Shown: positions 1 to 8,416 of the stretch, in pieces
How the letters are laid out: every line of letters starts with the position of its first letter
Numbering within the stretch: position 1 is the stretch's first letter
NCBI GenBank assembly: GCA_036655775.1
Contig: JAVVPL010000001.1
Location: 83,402 to 147,401, forward strand
Source: JAVVPL01 sp036655775
Lineage (GTDB): Bacteria > Bacteroidota > Bacteroidia > Bacteroidales > P3
Length of the DNA stretch: 64,000 bases
Direction of reading: 5' to 3'
Notes under the pieces: generated by a model
Databases searched by the model: none
Seen by the model: only the letters and a program-made list of their open reading frames with translations
What the model was told of the DNA's origin: nothing
Made by a program: the position numbers and the translations under genes

Positions 1-2013
1 ATCCAAGAGTGTAATATCACTGGCTTCCTTAGCCACTGCAGTACCTGTTCCCATAGATAAACCACAATTTGCATGGTGAAGTGCAGGCGCATCGTTTGTG
101 CCATCACCTGTTACAGCCACAATATGTCCTTGTTGTTGAAGTAATGAAACCATACGTTGTTTGTCGGCAGGACGAGCGCGCATCATAATTTTAATATCCG
201 ATAAGCGTTCGAGTACTTCTTCATCCGACAATGCTTCAAAATCGACCCCCGTAATATGATTACGTTCGCCATCCTCCTCTTTCCATAAGCCTATTTGGCG
301 TGCAATAGCAACAGCCGTACGACTGGTATCTCCTGTGATCATTTTGATTTGAATACCTGCATTTACACAAGTTTGAACAGCTGGAGGAACTTCCGAACGA
401 ACAGGATCTGCAATAGCAAGCACACCCATAAAGGTGAAGTTAAGATTTGTCAAAGCTTGAGTTAAGGTTGCTGCGAGTTGTTCGCTACTTGCTGTTTCGG
501 AAACTTCAATTTCTTTATAGGCAAAAGCAAGCGTACGCATAGCTTGATCTTGATAGCCCATCAAAGTTTGTATTACTTCTTCTGAATAGGGAATTTCTTG
601 ACATTTATCAATAATAATTTCAGGAGCACCTTTGAGATAGACCAAATGTTTTTTCAAAACTGGCGAATAGACCAAACTAGCCATGTATTTGGTTTCGGTA
701 GAGAAGGGTTGTTGACTTAATATTTTGGTTTGCGCACGTAAACCCGTATAATCACAACCTTGTCCATCCAACCATAACAAGAGAGCCGCTTCGGTAGGAT
801 TACCAATCGGTTTTAATTCTTTTAAATTCGATCTATCTAAATGCGCCGTTGAATTGGCTGACATGTTTTCTTTGATAAGTTGACTTAAAACACTATCATT
901 TAATTTTTGAGAATCCAATTCTTTGAAAAAAGTTTGATTAACCTGCATCTTATTTTGTGTAAGCGTACCTGTTTTGTCAGTACAAATTACCGTAGCCGCT
1001 CCCATAGTTTCACAAGCGTGCATTTTACGCACCAAGTTATTTTCTTTCAACATTCGTCGAACACTTAGAGCCAAACTTAAAGTCACACTCATTGGAAGAC
1101 CTTCGGGAACAGAAACCACAATCAAAGTAACCGAAACCATAATATAATGCAAAAAGCGGTTTAAATTTTCATACGTAAACCACGAAGCCATATCGTTGAT
1201 AGGAAGTATTTTTTCGATGAAAATATCCTTCAAAAAAAGCATTATAAACAAGGCGGCAGCTAAGCTATAACCCAATACAGCAATACGTTTTGCCAATTTA
1301 TCCAATTGTTTATTCAAAGGGGTAGGTTCTGAAATTATTTCGGTAGATTTTTGCGCAATTTTGCCATATTCCGTAGCATCCCCAACTTTTTGGACTTGAA
1401 GCACGGCCCTACCTTCCATAATTTTAGTGCCTCTCATAGCGGTATTGGAAGGATATGTGGCATCCAAAGCAAAAGCACTCGGATCGATAGTTTTAGAACA
1501 TAACATTTCTCCCGTTAAACAAGATTCATCTATTTTTAAGCGCACGGCTTCCAACAATAGGCCATCTGCAGGAACCTCATCGCCTGTATCTAATAAAATA
1601 ATATCTCCCACCACTACTTCTCTCCGATTAATTTCTAAAATAGTTCCTTCTCGTTTTACTTTGACAAGCCGATCATCTTGTTGTTGATTGAGAATATCAA
1701 AACGTTTGTTGGCATCGTATTCAAACCAAAAACCTATACCCGTAGCTAATATTACAGCGAGAAGAATACCTAAAGATTCAGCAAAATCACAATCGGCAAA
1801 CGATTTGCCTTCGGTGAACATAGGTACTAGAGCAATACCTATGGAAAGGAGCACAACCACAAGTAATATGCGAATAATTGGATCTTCAAATTTAGTAAGA
1901 AAAATACTCCATAGAGAAACTTTCTTAGGAGGGGTAATTAAATTATCCCCATGTTTACGACGACTCTCTTCTACTTCATTTGAAGATAAGCCATTTGGAA
2001 TAGTCACTGACAT
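1..2013 (-). CDS. Calcium-translocating P-type ATPase (N-terminal 671 residues; runs off the window)
   Basis: Membrane pump that uses ATP to move a cation, most likely calcium, out of the cytoplasm. The reading frame is open from the ATG at 2013 to base 1 without a stop, so the C-terminal membrane part lies outside the window. Visible P-ATPase landmarks, in order, are the actuator loop with TGE near residue 168, the PEGLP turn of membrane segment 4, the phosphorylation motif CTDKTGTLTQ with Asp346, the hinge motif MITGD and the VTGDGTNDAPAL motif. The domain order fits PMCA-type calcium ATPases; the ion is inferred from family resemblance only. The gene is divergent from ettA and has its own TATCTTTG element about 40 bp upstream. 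Confidence 0.9.
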   Translation of the reverse strand, partial: MSVTIPNGLSSNEVEESRRKHGDNLITPPKKVSLWSIFLTKFEDPIIRILLVVVLLSIGIALVPMFTEGKSFADCDFAESLGILLAVILATGIGFWFEYDANKRFDILNQQQDDRLVKVKREGTILEINRREVVVGDIILLDTGDEVPADGLLLEAVRLKIDESCLTGEMLCSKTIDPSAFALDATYPSNTAMRGTKIMEGRAVLQVQKVGDATEYGKIAQKSTEIISEPTPLNKQLDKLAKRIAVLGYSLAAALFIMLFLKDIFIEKILPINDMASWFTYENLNRFLHYIMVSVTLIVVSVPEGLPMSVTLSLALSVRRMLKENNLVRKMHACETMGAATVICTDKTGTLTQNKMQVNQTFFKELDSQKLNDSVLSQLIKENMSANSTAHLDRSNLKELKPIGNPTEAALLLWLDGQGCDYTGLRAQTKILSQQPFSTETKYMASLVYSPVLKKHLVYLKGAPEIIIDKCQEIPYSEEVIQTLMGYQDQAMRTLAFAYKEIEVSETASSEQLAATLTQALTNLNFTFMGVLAIADPVRSEVPPAVQTCVNAGIQIKMITGDTSRTAVAIARQIGLWKEEDGERNHITGVDFEALSDEEVLERLSDIKIMMRARPADKQRMVSLLQQQGHIVAVTGDGTNDAPALHHANCGLSMGTGTAVAKEASDITLLD

Positions 2014-2051
2014 CGTATTTATTTATTTTTATACTTTAATTTATTTTGGCA

Positions 2052-2059
2052 CAAAGATA
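2052..2059 (-). promoter_or_regulatory. -7 promoter element for the P-type ATPase
   Basis: TATCTTTG on the reverse strand fits the Bacteroidetes -7 consensus TAnnTTTG, about 40 bp before the ATG at 2013. No convincing -33 TTTG is found at the usual distance. Confidence 0.5.
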
Positions 2060-2142
2060 TAAATAAATTCACTATTATTTGATATTTTCACCAACTTTTT
2101 AACAAAAAACCAAGTATCTAAAAACGCTTCAAAAAATTTAGT

Positions 2143-2150
2143 TACATTTG
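2143..2150 (+). promoter_or_regulatory. -7 promoter element for ettA
   Basis: TACATTTG matches the Bacteroidetes -7 consensus and sits 26 bp before the ettA start codon. The -33 element is not recognisable. Confidence 0.5.
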
Positions 2151-2176
2151 TATTCTATTTAAAACAAACAAAAAAT

Positions 2177-3853
2177 ATGGCAGACGAACAAAAAATAATT
2201 TTCTCGATGATGGGCGTGGGTAAAGTATTCCCACCCAATAAACAAGTACTCAAAAATATTTACCTTTCTTTTTTCTATGGTGCCAAAATAGGTATTATCG
2301 GATTGAATGGATCAGGCAAATCAACTTTACTTAAAATTATTGCAGGACTAGAAAAATCATATCAAGGAGAAGTAGCTTTTTCGGCAGGGTATAGCATCGG
2401 TTATCTAGCACAAGAACCAATCTTGGACGATTTAAAAACAGTGAAAGAGGTGGTGCAGGAAGGCGTACAAGAGGTAGTAAATATGCTCAAAGAATATGAA
2501 GAGATAAATAATAAATTTGCCGATCCAATGAGTGATGACGAAATGAATGCACTTATTGAACGTCAAGGGGTCGTAATGGAGCTACTCGAGCAACATAACG
2601 CATGGGAGCTAGACACTAAGCTCGATCGGGCTATGGATGCTTTAAATTGCCCAGAAAACGAAGCTTTGGTAAGCACTTTATCAGGAGGAGAACGTCGTAG
2701 AGTCGCTCTTTGTCGTCTGTTGTTACAAGAACCCGATATTTTACTTTTGGATGAACCCACCAATCATTTAGATGCGGAAAGTATTCAATGGTTAGAACAA
2801 CACCTCCGTCAGTATAAAGGCACGGTTATTGCCGTGACTCACGACCGTTATTTTTTAGACAATGTAGCGGGTTGGATTTTGGAATTAGATCGAGGCGAAG
2901 GCATTCCTTGGAAAGGAAATTACAGTTCTTGGTTGGAACAAAAAACCAAACGCATGGAACAAGAAGAAAAAACAGAATCGAGGCATCGAAAAACACTTGA
3001 AAGAGAATTGGAATGGGTAAGAATGTCGCCAAAAGCAAGACAAGCCAAAGGAAAAGCTCGTTTAAATGCGTACGAAAAAATGTTGACGGAAGATGGCAAA
3101 CAAAAAGAAGAACGTTTGGAAATTTATATCCCCGATGGTCCTCGTTTAGGCACCAATGTGATTGAAGCTATCAATGTACATAAAGCTTTTGGAGAGAAAA
3201 TTCTTTTTGATAATCTCAATTTTGCTTTACCTCCTGCAGGTATTGTGGGGGTGATTGGACCCAATGGAGCAGGCAAAACCACTTTGTTTCGCATGATTAT
3301 GGGTATTGAAAATGCAGATGCAGGTGATTTTAAAGTAGGACCTACAGTTAAAACCGCTTACGTAGATCAGCAACACGCTTCTATTGATCCAGAAAAAAAT
3401 GTATGGGAAGTGATTTCGGAAGGCAATGAACAAATTCAGTTGGGCGGACGTTTGATTAATTCTCGTGCATACGTGGGACGTTTTAATTTTAGTGGGGCTG
3501 ACCAAGGCAAAAAAACGGGTATTTTATCAGGTGGGGAACGCAATCGTTTACATTTGGCATTAACCCTAAAATCGGAAGCCAATGTGTTATTGTTGGACGA
3601 ACCAACCAATGATATTGATGTAAACACTTTACGAGCACTAGAAGAGGGCTTGGAAAATTTTGCTGGTTGCGCAGTGGTTATTTCTCACGATCGTTGGTTC
3701 TTGGATAGAATTGCAACACATATCTTAGCATTTGAAGGAGAGGGTCAAGTGTACTTTTTTGAAGGAGGATTTAGCGATTATGAAGAGAATAGAAAAAAAC
3801 GATTAGGCAACAATGAACCTAAGCGATTTAGATATAAAAAATTGATGATCTAA
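2177..3853 (+). CDS. ettA: ABC-F ATPase, energy-dependent translational throttle protein EttA
   Basis: Soluble ABC-F protein with two ATPase cassettes and no membrane domain; EttA binds the ribosomal E site and gates the first elongation steps according to the ATP/ADP ratio. The N-terminus, including KQVLKNIYLSFFYGAKIG, is typical of EttA rather than Uup or YheS. Cassette 1 has Walker A GLNGSGKST (residues 42-50), signature LSGGE and Walker B ILLLDEPTNHLD. Cassette 2 has GPNGAGKTT, LSGGERNR and VLLLDEPTNDID. A charged linker separates the two cassettes. At 558 residues the length is normal. The gene is monocistronic, with a promoter element before it and a hairpin terminator 18 bp after the stop. 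Confidence 0.95.
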   Translation: MADEQKIIFSMMGVGKVFPPNKQVLKNIYLSFFYGAKIGIIGLNGSGKSTLLKIIAGLEKSYQGEVAFSAGYSIGYLAQEPILDDLKTVKEVVQEGVQEVVNMLKEYEEINNKFADPMSDDEMNALIERQGVVMELLEQHNAWELDTKLDRAMDALNCPENEALVSTLSGGERRRVALCRLLLQEPDILLLDEPTNHLDAESIQWLEQHLRQYKGTVIAVTHDRYFLDNVAGWILELDRGEGIPWKGNYSSWLEQKTKRMEQEEKTESRHRKTLERELEWVRMSPKARQAKGKARLNAYEKMLTEDGKQKEERLEIYIPDGPRLGTNVIEAINVHKAFGEKILFDNLNFALPPAGIVGVIGPNGAGKTTLFRMIMGIENADAGDFKVGPTVKTAYVDQQHASIDPEKNVWEVISEGNEQIQLGGRLINSRAYVGRFNFSGADQGKKTGILSGGERNRLHLALTLKSEANVLLLDEPTNDIDVNTLRALEEGLENFAGCAVVISHDRWFLDRIATHILAFEGEGQVYFFEGGFSDYEENRKKRLGNNEPKRFRYKKLMI

Positions 3854-3870
3854 AGCAAAAATACATAAAA

Positions 3871-3909
3871 AAATCCCTATTTGATTGAAATCAGATAGGG
3901 ATTTTTTAT
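3871..3909 (+). terminator. Rho-independent terminator after ettA
   Basis: A 13-bp stem with one mismatch (ATCCCTATTTGAT against ATCAGATAGGGAT) and a TGAA loop is followed by TTTTTT. A-runs on the other side would let it also end the converging reverse-strand gene. Confidence 0.85.
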
Positions 3910-3921
3910 TGCAATTCATTT

Positions 3922-4356
3922 TTAATAATTTCTTGCAAAGTTTTCAAATAAATTCAATTCCTGAGCATTGACTTCTGCATCGGGATGGATCCAAAGATAC
4001 TGCTTCATCGGCATTTTCTTATCTTTGATATAGTATACAGAATTTATCAAGTGCGCTTTTTGAAGTTCAGGCGCATATTGATTCCATTGAGAAAAATTTA
4101 ATTCTGCACGCGCATCTTTCACATCTTTGGCTACCATAATCGAAACAAAGGGAAGTTTTTGAAACCAAGTCATTTTGGTTTCATTTGAATGGCAATCGTA
4201 ACAAGATTCAGTTAATATTTTCTGCACATTTTCAGGAGCTGAAATATTTTCTGTAATAGGAGGATTATCAACAATAGTCATAAATTGCATAATTACGGTG
4301 GCTATAAGAAATAGGCCAGCGAGAATGCCAATGAGAAGAAAAAATTTTCGTTTCAT
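3922..4356 (-). CDS. Membrane-anchored haem-binding-domain protein (cytochrome c-like)
   Basis: A small exported protein of 144 residues. One hydrophobic segment (about residues 5-26) anchors it, with the rest presumably in the periplasm. It has a single CYDCH motif (Cys52, Cys55, His56), the covalent haem c attachment signature. The following sequence (SNETKMTWFQKLPFVSIMVAKDV...) matches the haem-binding domain family common in Bacteroidetes. These proteins are presumed to carry electrons or sense redox state; the partner is unknown. No cytochrome maturation or oxidase gene is adjacent, though DsbD lies at about 18 kb. Confidence 0.8.
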   Translation of the reverse strand: MKRKFFLLIGILAGLFLIATVIMQFMTIVDNPPITENISAPENVQKILTESCYDCHSNETKMTWFQKLPFVSIMVAKDVKDARAELNFSQWNQYAPELQKAHLINSVYYIKDKKMPMKQYLWIHPDAEVNAQELNLFENFARNY

Positions 4357-4454
4357 ACGTATTTATATTTGTTTATTACATTTAGAAGCAGCCCCTAAGA
4401 TTTAATTCTTTTAAATACCGTTTGCATTGGGCTAGTTTCTGTCTATCTATTATT

Positions 4455-5390
4455 TTAGTTTCCCGTATGTGCTAAATATTTGAATCCTTTTCCCATAATT
4501 TCACTACTCTCAATTACATTTACAAAAGCATTCGGATCTACTTGCGCTAAACCATTTTTAAGTTCCACAAATTCACGGCGAGTTACCGTTGTATAAATTA
4601 CCGTACGTTCCATCCCTTGATAAATACCTATTCCTTGAAAACAAGTACCCCCTCTGTTGATATCATTAACAATTAAATTGCGTACTGCATCGTAATGATC
4701 CGTAACAATAAATACCGTTTTATACACTTTAACCCCATCCACCACAATATCTATAATTTTACTTTCAATAACAATGAGCACAATGGAATAAATAGGTAAA
4801 CGCACTTGTCCAAAAGCAAATAAGGTAGTTAAGGTAATGGTTGAATCGACAATCAATACCAAAGTTCCTAAGGAAATATGCGTATATTTATTTAATATCA
4901 TTGAAATAATATCCGAACCTCCAGAAGTTGCTCCCGACTTAAATATTAAGCCTATGGCCAAACCATAGATAAGTCCTGCCACTAATGTATTTAGAAAATA
5001 ATCTGGAATAAAATTCAAAGCTCCAGGTGCTGGATTGGCCACAAAACCATCATTGATAATTGGCGCATATCCCCAAGTGGTTTCCAATAAAAAAACAAAA
5101 CCTAAGATAGCAAACGTAGACACAATTGTTTTGACCCCAAATTTAGGCCCCAAAACCCACGTACCTAATATAAGCAAAGGAATATCCATACAAAAAGCAT
5201 AATAACTTATTTTCCATGGCCACAAACTATTAAAAACATTGGCCAAACCATAAGTTCCTCCTGGAGCCAAACGATAAGGATTTACAAACATAACATCTCC
5301 TATGGCAAACAAAAGACTTCCTATAAGGATATAGGTGTATGCCAATATCCATTTTTTGGATAAGAATTTTTCATTGGTACTAATACTCAT
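4455..5390 (-). CDS. YitT family membrane protein (DUF161 plus DUF2179)
   Basis: Inner-membrane protein of 311 residues. Residues 1-205 form about six hydrophobic segments of the YitT type, with the conserved LAPGGTYGLANV and SGATSGGSDIISMIL stretches. Residues 215-300 form the soluble C-terminal DUF2179 domain (VFIVTDHYDAVRNLI, IYTTVTRREFVELK). The family has no established biochemical role. Full length and intact. It reads in the same direction as tsf but is separated from it by a terminator, so it is probably transcribed alone. Confidence 0.85.
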   Translation of the reverse strand: MSISTNEKFLSKKWILAYTYILIGSLLFAIGDVMFVNPYRLAPGGTYGLANVFNSLWPWKISYYAFCMDIPLLILGTWVLGPKFGVKTIVSTFAILGFVFLLETTWGYAPIINDGFVANPAPGALNFIPDYFLNTLVAGLIYGLAIGLIFKSGATSGGSDIISMILNKYTHISLGTLVLIVDSTITLTTLFAFGQVRLPIYSIVLIVIESKIIDIVVDGVKVYKTVFIVTDHYDAVRNLIVNDINRGGTCFQGIGIYQGMERTVIYTTVTRREFVELKNGLAQVDPNAFVNVIESSEIMGKGFKYLAHTGN

Positions 5391-5440
5391 AGCAATTTGA
5401 TTTTAGAAATTTGTGTTTATATTGATTGGATGCAAAAAAT

Positions 5441-5477
5441 AAAAAAAAAACCGAAGCTACACACCTCGGTTTTTTTA
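5441..5477 (-). terminator. Terminator of the rplM-rpsI-rpsB-tsf operon
   Basis: Inverted repeat AAAACCGAAG / CTCGGTTTT with long A and T runs on either side, immediately downstream of the tsf stop on the reverse strand. Confidence 0.8.
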
Positions 5478-5493
5478 TACGTTTGTGTGTGGT

Positions 5494-6321
5494 TTAGGCA
5501 CCTAACATTAAACGACGAAAAGCAATTACTTTTGCGCCTTCTCCATGATTAGTTATATATTGACCCACACTAAGTTTACCATCTTTAATATATTCTTGAT
5601 GTAAGAGTGTATTGTCTTTGAAAAATTTATTTAATTTTCCTTGTGCAATTTTTTCAACCATATTTTCTGGTTTACCTTCTTGACGAATGATTTCACGAGC
5701 AAGCGTTAATTCATGCTCTATTACTTCTTTTGCAACTGAATTTTCATCAATTGACACAGGCGACATGGCTGCAATTTGCATGGCTACATTAGCACCTACT
5801 TCATCGGAAGTAACTTTATCGAAAGCTACAATAGAAGCTAAACGATTTCCATTATGATTATATGCAAATACTTTGGGTCCTTCAATAAATTCAAAATGAG
5901 TCAACTCAATTTTTTCGCCAATTTTACCGACTAAATCCGTAATGCGTTCACCAAGTGAACGACCCTCAACATCCATGGCCAAAACTGCCTCCATACTTTT
6001 GATCATGTTTTTAGTCGCCAAATCGGATGCCGTTTTACAAAAATTGACAAATTCTTCGTTTTTAGCTACAAAATCCGTTTCACTACTAATCATAAGAACC
6101 GATGCGTATTTGCCATCAGCCGAAGTTTGTGCAATTACCATTCCTTCATTCGCATCTCGATCGGCACGTTTAGCCGCTAATTTTTGACCTTTTTTACGAA
6201 GAAAATCAATGGCTTTATCAAAATCCCCACCATTTTCAACGAGCGCATTTTTACAATCCATCATACCTGCGCCAGTCATTTGTCTTAATTTATTTACATC
6301 TGAAGCTGTTATGTTTGCCAT
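5494..6321 (-). CDS. tsf: Translation elongation factor Ts
   Basis: Guanine-nucleotide exchange factor that recycles EF-Tu from its GDP-bound to its GTP-bound state. The N-terminal module SDVNKLRQMTGAGMMDCKNAL (about residues 8-28) is the universal EF-Ts signature, and SSETDFVAKNEEFV is the EF-Tu contact segment. The length of 275 residues is normal. It lies 32 bp downstream of rpsB, the usual gene pair, and is the last gene of the four-gene translation operon, ending in a hairpin terminator. Confidence 0.97.
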   Translation of the reverse strand: MANITASDVNKLRQMTGAGMMDCKNALVENGGDFDKAIDFLRKKGQKLAAKRADRDANEGMVIAQTSADGKYASVLMISSETDFVAKNEEFVNFCKTASDLATKNMIKSMEAVLAMDVEGRSLGERITDLVGKIGEKIELTHFEFIEGPKVFAYNHNGNRLASIVAFDKVTSDEVGANVAMQIAAMSPVSIDENSVAKEVIEHELTLAREIIRQEGKPENMVEKIAQGKLNKFFKDNTLLHQEYIKDGKLSVGQYITNHGEGAKVIAFRRLMLGA

Positions 6322-6353
6322 CTTAATATTTATTTTAAAATCGTGTGTTTTTA

Positions 6354-7265
6354 TTATTTCTTAATTACTTTTTTACCTACTGCAGGAGCTACGGCTTTAC
6401 GTGGACGTCTTTCTTTTTTGCCTTCATCCCCTTCAATTGCTGCATCTTTCACTTTTTTAGGAGCTACTTTTGTTTTTTCAATACCGTCAGCATCCACTTC
6501 TTCCAATTCATCTATTTCTATAGCATTTGCTTCCGCTTCATTGGCTTCAGCTTCTTCTTCACGTTGATCTTTATCTAATTTGCGTTCGGCCAAACCTTCT
6601 TCTATGGCAGCCGTCATTTGGTCAACAATGATAGCAATTGATTTTGACGCATCGTCATTTGCAGGAATAGGAAAGTCGATTAATTCGGGATTTGTATTGG
6701 TATCAACCATAGCAAAGGTTGGAATATTTAAACGACGTGCTTCGGATACTGCAATATGTTCTTTGTTGATATCCACAATAAAAATAGCAGAAGGAAGACG
6801 AGATAAATCGGCAATAGAACCTAAGTTTTTTTCCAATTTTTCTTTTTCACGAGAAATTTGAAGACGCTCACGTTTAGAAATGGCATCAAATTGTTTGTCG
6901 TGCATAAGTTTATCAATTGAACTCATTTTTTTAACCGCTTTGCGAATAGTAGCAAAGTTGGTCAACATTCCACCAGGCCAACGTTCGGTAACATAAGGCA
7001 TACCTACTTTAGATACATAATCAGCTACAATTGCTCTCGCTTGTTTTTTGGTAGCCACAAATAAAATTTTGCGACCCGATTTTGCAATTTGTTTCAAAGC
7101 ATTTGCGGCTTCGTCCATTTTAGCAACCGTTTTGTAAAGGTCGATAATATGAATACCATTTTTTTCCATGAAAATGTAAGGAGCCATTTTAGGATTCCAT
7201 TTTCTTTTGAGGTGACCAAAATGTACACCTGCTTCTAAAAGTTGATCAAAATTAACTTTTGCCAT
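6354..7265 (-). CDS. rpsB: 30S ribosomal protein S2 with a charged C-terminal tail
   Basis: Small-subunit protein S2, beginning at FDQLLEAGVHFGHLKRKWNPKMAPYI, with the conserved ERWPGGMLTNF and PALFIVD-like (PSAIFIVDINKE) stretches. The S2 fold ends near residue 235. The last 65-70 residues are low-complexity, first acidic (EEEAEANEAEANAIEIDELEE) and then basic (KKERRPRKAVAPAVGKKVIKK). Such tails are seen in other Bacteroidetes S2 proteins, but no function is shown here. Third gene of the operon, preceded by an unusually long 147-bp spacer with inverted repeats. Confidence 0.96.
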   Translation of the reverse strand: MAKVNFDQLLEAGVHFGHLKRKWNPKMAPYIFMEKNGIHIIDLYKTVAKMDEAANALKQIAKSGRKILFVATKKQARAIVADYVSKVGMPYVTERWPGGMLTNFATIRKAVKKMSSIDKLMHDKQFDAISKRERLQISREKEKLEKNLGSIADLSRLPSAIFIVDINKEHIAVSEARRLNIPTFAMVDTNTNPELIDFPIPANDDASKSIAIIVDQMTAAIEEGLAERKLDKDQREEEAEANEAEANAIEIDELEEVDADGIEKTKVAPKKVKDAAIEGDEGKKERRPRKAVAPAVGKKVIKK

Positions 7266-7303
7266 TTTTTGTTTTTTTTAAATTGTTTACATTCGCTAAT
7301 ATC

Positions 7304-7405
7304 AATTGCGAAGTAGCTCTAGATATGAAAATGCTTTCAGTGTCTGAGGTCTCCGCAATTTGGATACTAAACAAGTTTTGTTTATTTTGAGAGTACTCCC
7401 AAAAT
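7304..7405 (-). promoter_or_regulatory. Structured spacer before rpsB, candidate ribosomal-protein leader
   Basis: The rpsI-rpsB spacer can fold. AATTGCG at 7304-7310 pairs with CGCAATT at 7354-7360 around a nested TGAAA-ATGC-TTTCA hairpin (7326-7339). A separate near-palindrome, ATTTTGAGAGTACTCCCAAAAT, covers 7384-7405. Ribosomal operons often carry autoregulatory leaders at such sites. The pairing is seen; the regulatory role is inference. Confidence 0.35.
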
Positions 7406-7412
7406 ATATTGT

Positions 7413-7799
7413 CTAACGTTTACTAAATTGGAAACGTTTACGTGCTTTTGGACGACCTGGTTTTTTACGTTCAACCATACGTGGATCACGGGTAAGAAGG
7501 CCTTTTACTTTCAATGCAGGACGATGCGTAGGATCGAGTTCGATCATTGCACGAGCAATACCTAAACGCAAAGCCTCAGCTTGTCCTTTGATACCACCTC
7601 CATCAAGATTTGCTTTCACATCGAATTGCCCTTGAAGACCAATTATTTCAAATGCTTGTTGTACGACGTATTGGAGCATGGGTGTAGGGAAGTATTCTTT
7701 GTAATCTCTTCCGTTTACAGTGATATTTCCATTACCTGCACTTATGTATACACGGGCAACAGCGGTTTTTCTTCTACCTAAGGTGTTTATAACTTCCAT
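7413..7799 (-). CDS. rpsI: 30S ribosomal protein S9
   Basis: Small-subunit protein of 128 residues. It has the S9 signature GGGIKGQAEALRLGIARAM and ends in KARKRFQFSKR, the basic tail that reaches the P-site tRNA. Only 3 bp separate it from rplM, the near-universal L13-S9 pair. Confidence 0.97.
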   Translation of the reverse strand: MEVINTLGRRKTAVARVYISAGNGNITVNGRDYKEYFPTPMLQYVVQQAFEIIGLQGQFDVKANLDGGGIKGQAEALRLGIARAMIELDPTHRPALKVKGLLTRDPRMVERKKPGRPKARKRFQFSKR

Positions 7800-7802
7800 T
7801 TT

Positions 7803-8258
7803 TTATTTTAATTCTTTAACATTAACATTGGTTGGATTTTGCGCTGCATGAGGATGTTCTGTTCCAGCATATACATGCAAATTGCGAAACAAAGCGTCTC
7901 CAAGACGATTTTTAGGCAACATCCCTTTTACTGCATGTTCTATCACAAAATTAGGTTTGCGAATAAACATCTCTCTAGGAGTTGCGAAACGTTGTCCGCC
8001 AGGATAACCCGTATGACGAACATACTCTTTATCTGTGGTTTTGTTTCCTGTGAAACGCACTTTTTCGGCATTAATCACAACCACATAATCTCCACAATCT
8101 ACGTGAGGTGTAAAGTTGGTTTTATACTTTCCTCTAAGTAAATTAGCAACTTCGGATGCTAAACGACCAAGATTTTGATTCTCTGCATCTACCAACACCC
8201 AATTTTTAGTGGCTGTCTCTTTGTTGGCGGATACGGTTTTGTAGCTTAAGGTATTCAT
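7803..8258 (-). CDS. rplM: 50S ribosomal protein L13
   Basis: Large-subunit assembly protein of 151 residues, with WVLVDAENQNLGRLASEVA near the N-terminus and the L13 signature stretch FVIEHAVKGMLPKNRLGDALFRNLHVY. First gene of the rplM-rpsI-rpsB-tsf operon. A near-perfect Bacteroidetes promoter lies about 55 bp upstream. Confidence 0.97.
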   Translation of the reverse strand: MNTLSYKTVSANKETATKNWVLVDAENQNLGRLASEVANLLRGKYKTNFTPHVDCGDYVVVINAEKVRFTGNKTTDKEYVRHTGYPGGQRFATPREMFIRKPNFVIEHAVKGMLPKNRLGDALFRNLHVYAGTEHPHAAQNPTNVNVKELK

Positions 8259-8312
8259 TTTTAATAAAATTTTTCTGTACTATATTCCCACTTCGCTTCG
8301 GAAAATGGAGTG

Positions 8313-8344
8313 CAAAATTACAATTTATTTTTTTTATTAACAAA
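8313..8344 (-). promoter_or_regulatory. Promoter of the rplM operon
   Basis: On the reverse strand, TTTG (8341-8344) is separated by exactly 20 nt from TAATTTTG (8313-8320), matching the full Bacteroidetes -33/-7 architecture. It gives a 5' leader of about 50 nt before rplM. Confidence 0.8.
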
Positions 8345-8416
8345 TTTATAATGAAATATTTTGTTATTTCCTGTAAAACGCTTGTGTTTAAGGGCTTATT
8401 TATTGGGGTATCAAAA

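Noticed and set aside
2041..2060. Sigma-54 promoter suggested by TGGCAC before the P-ATPase and ettA
   Set aside because: No matching TTGC follows at the required distance, so only a chance -24 half-site is present.
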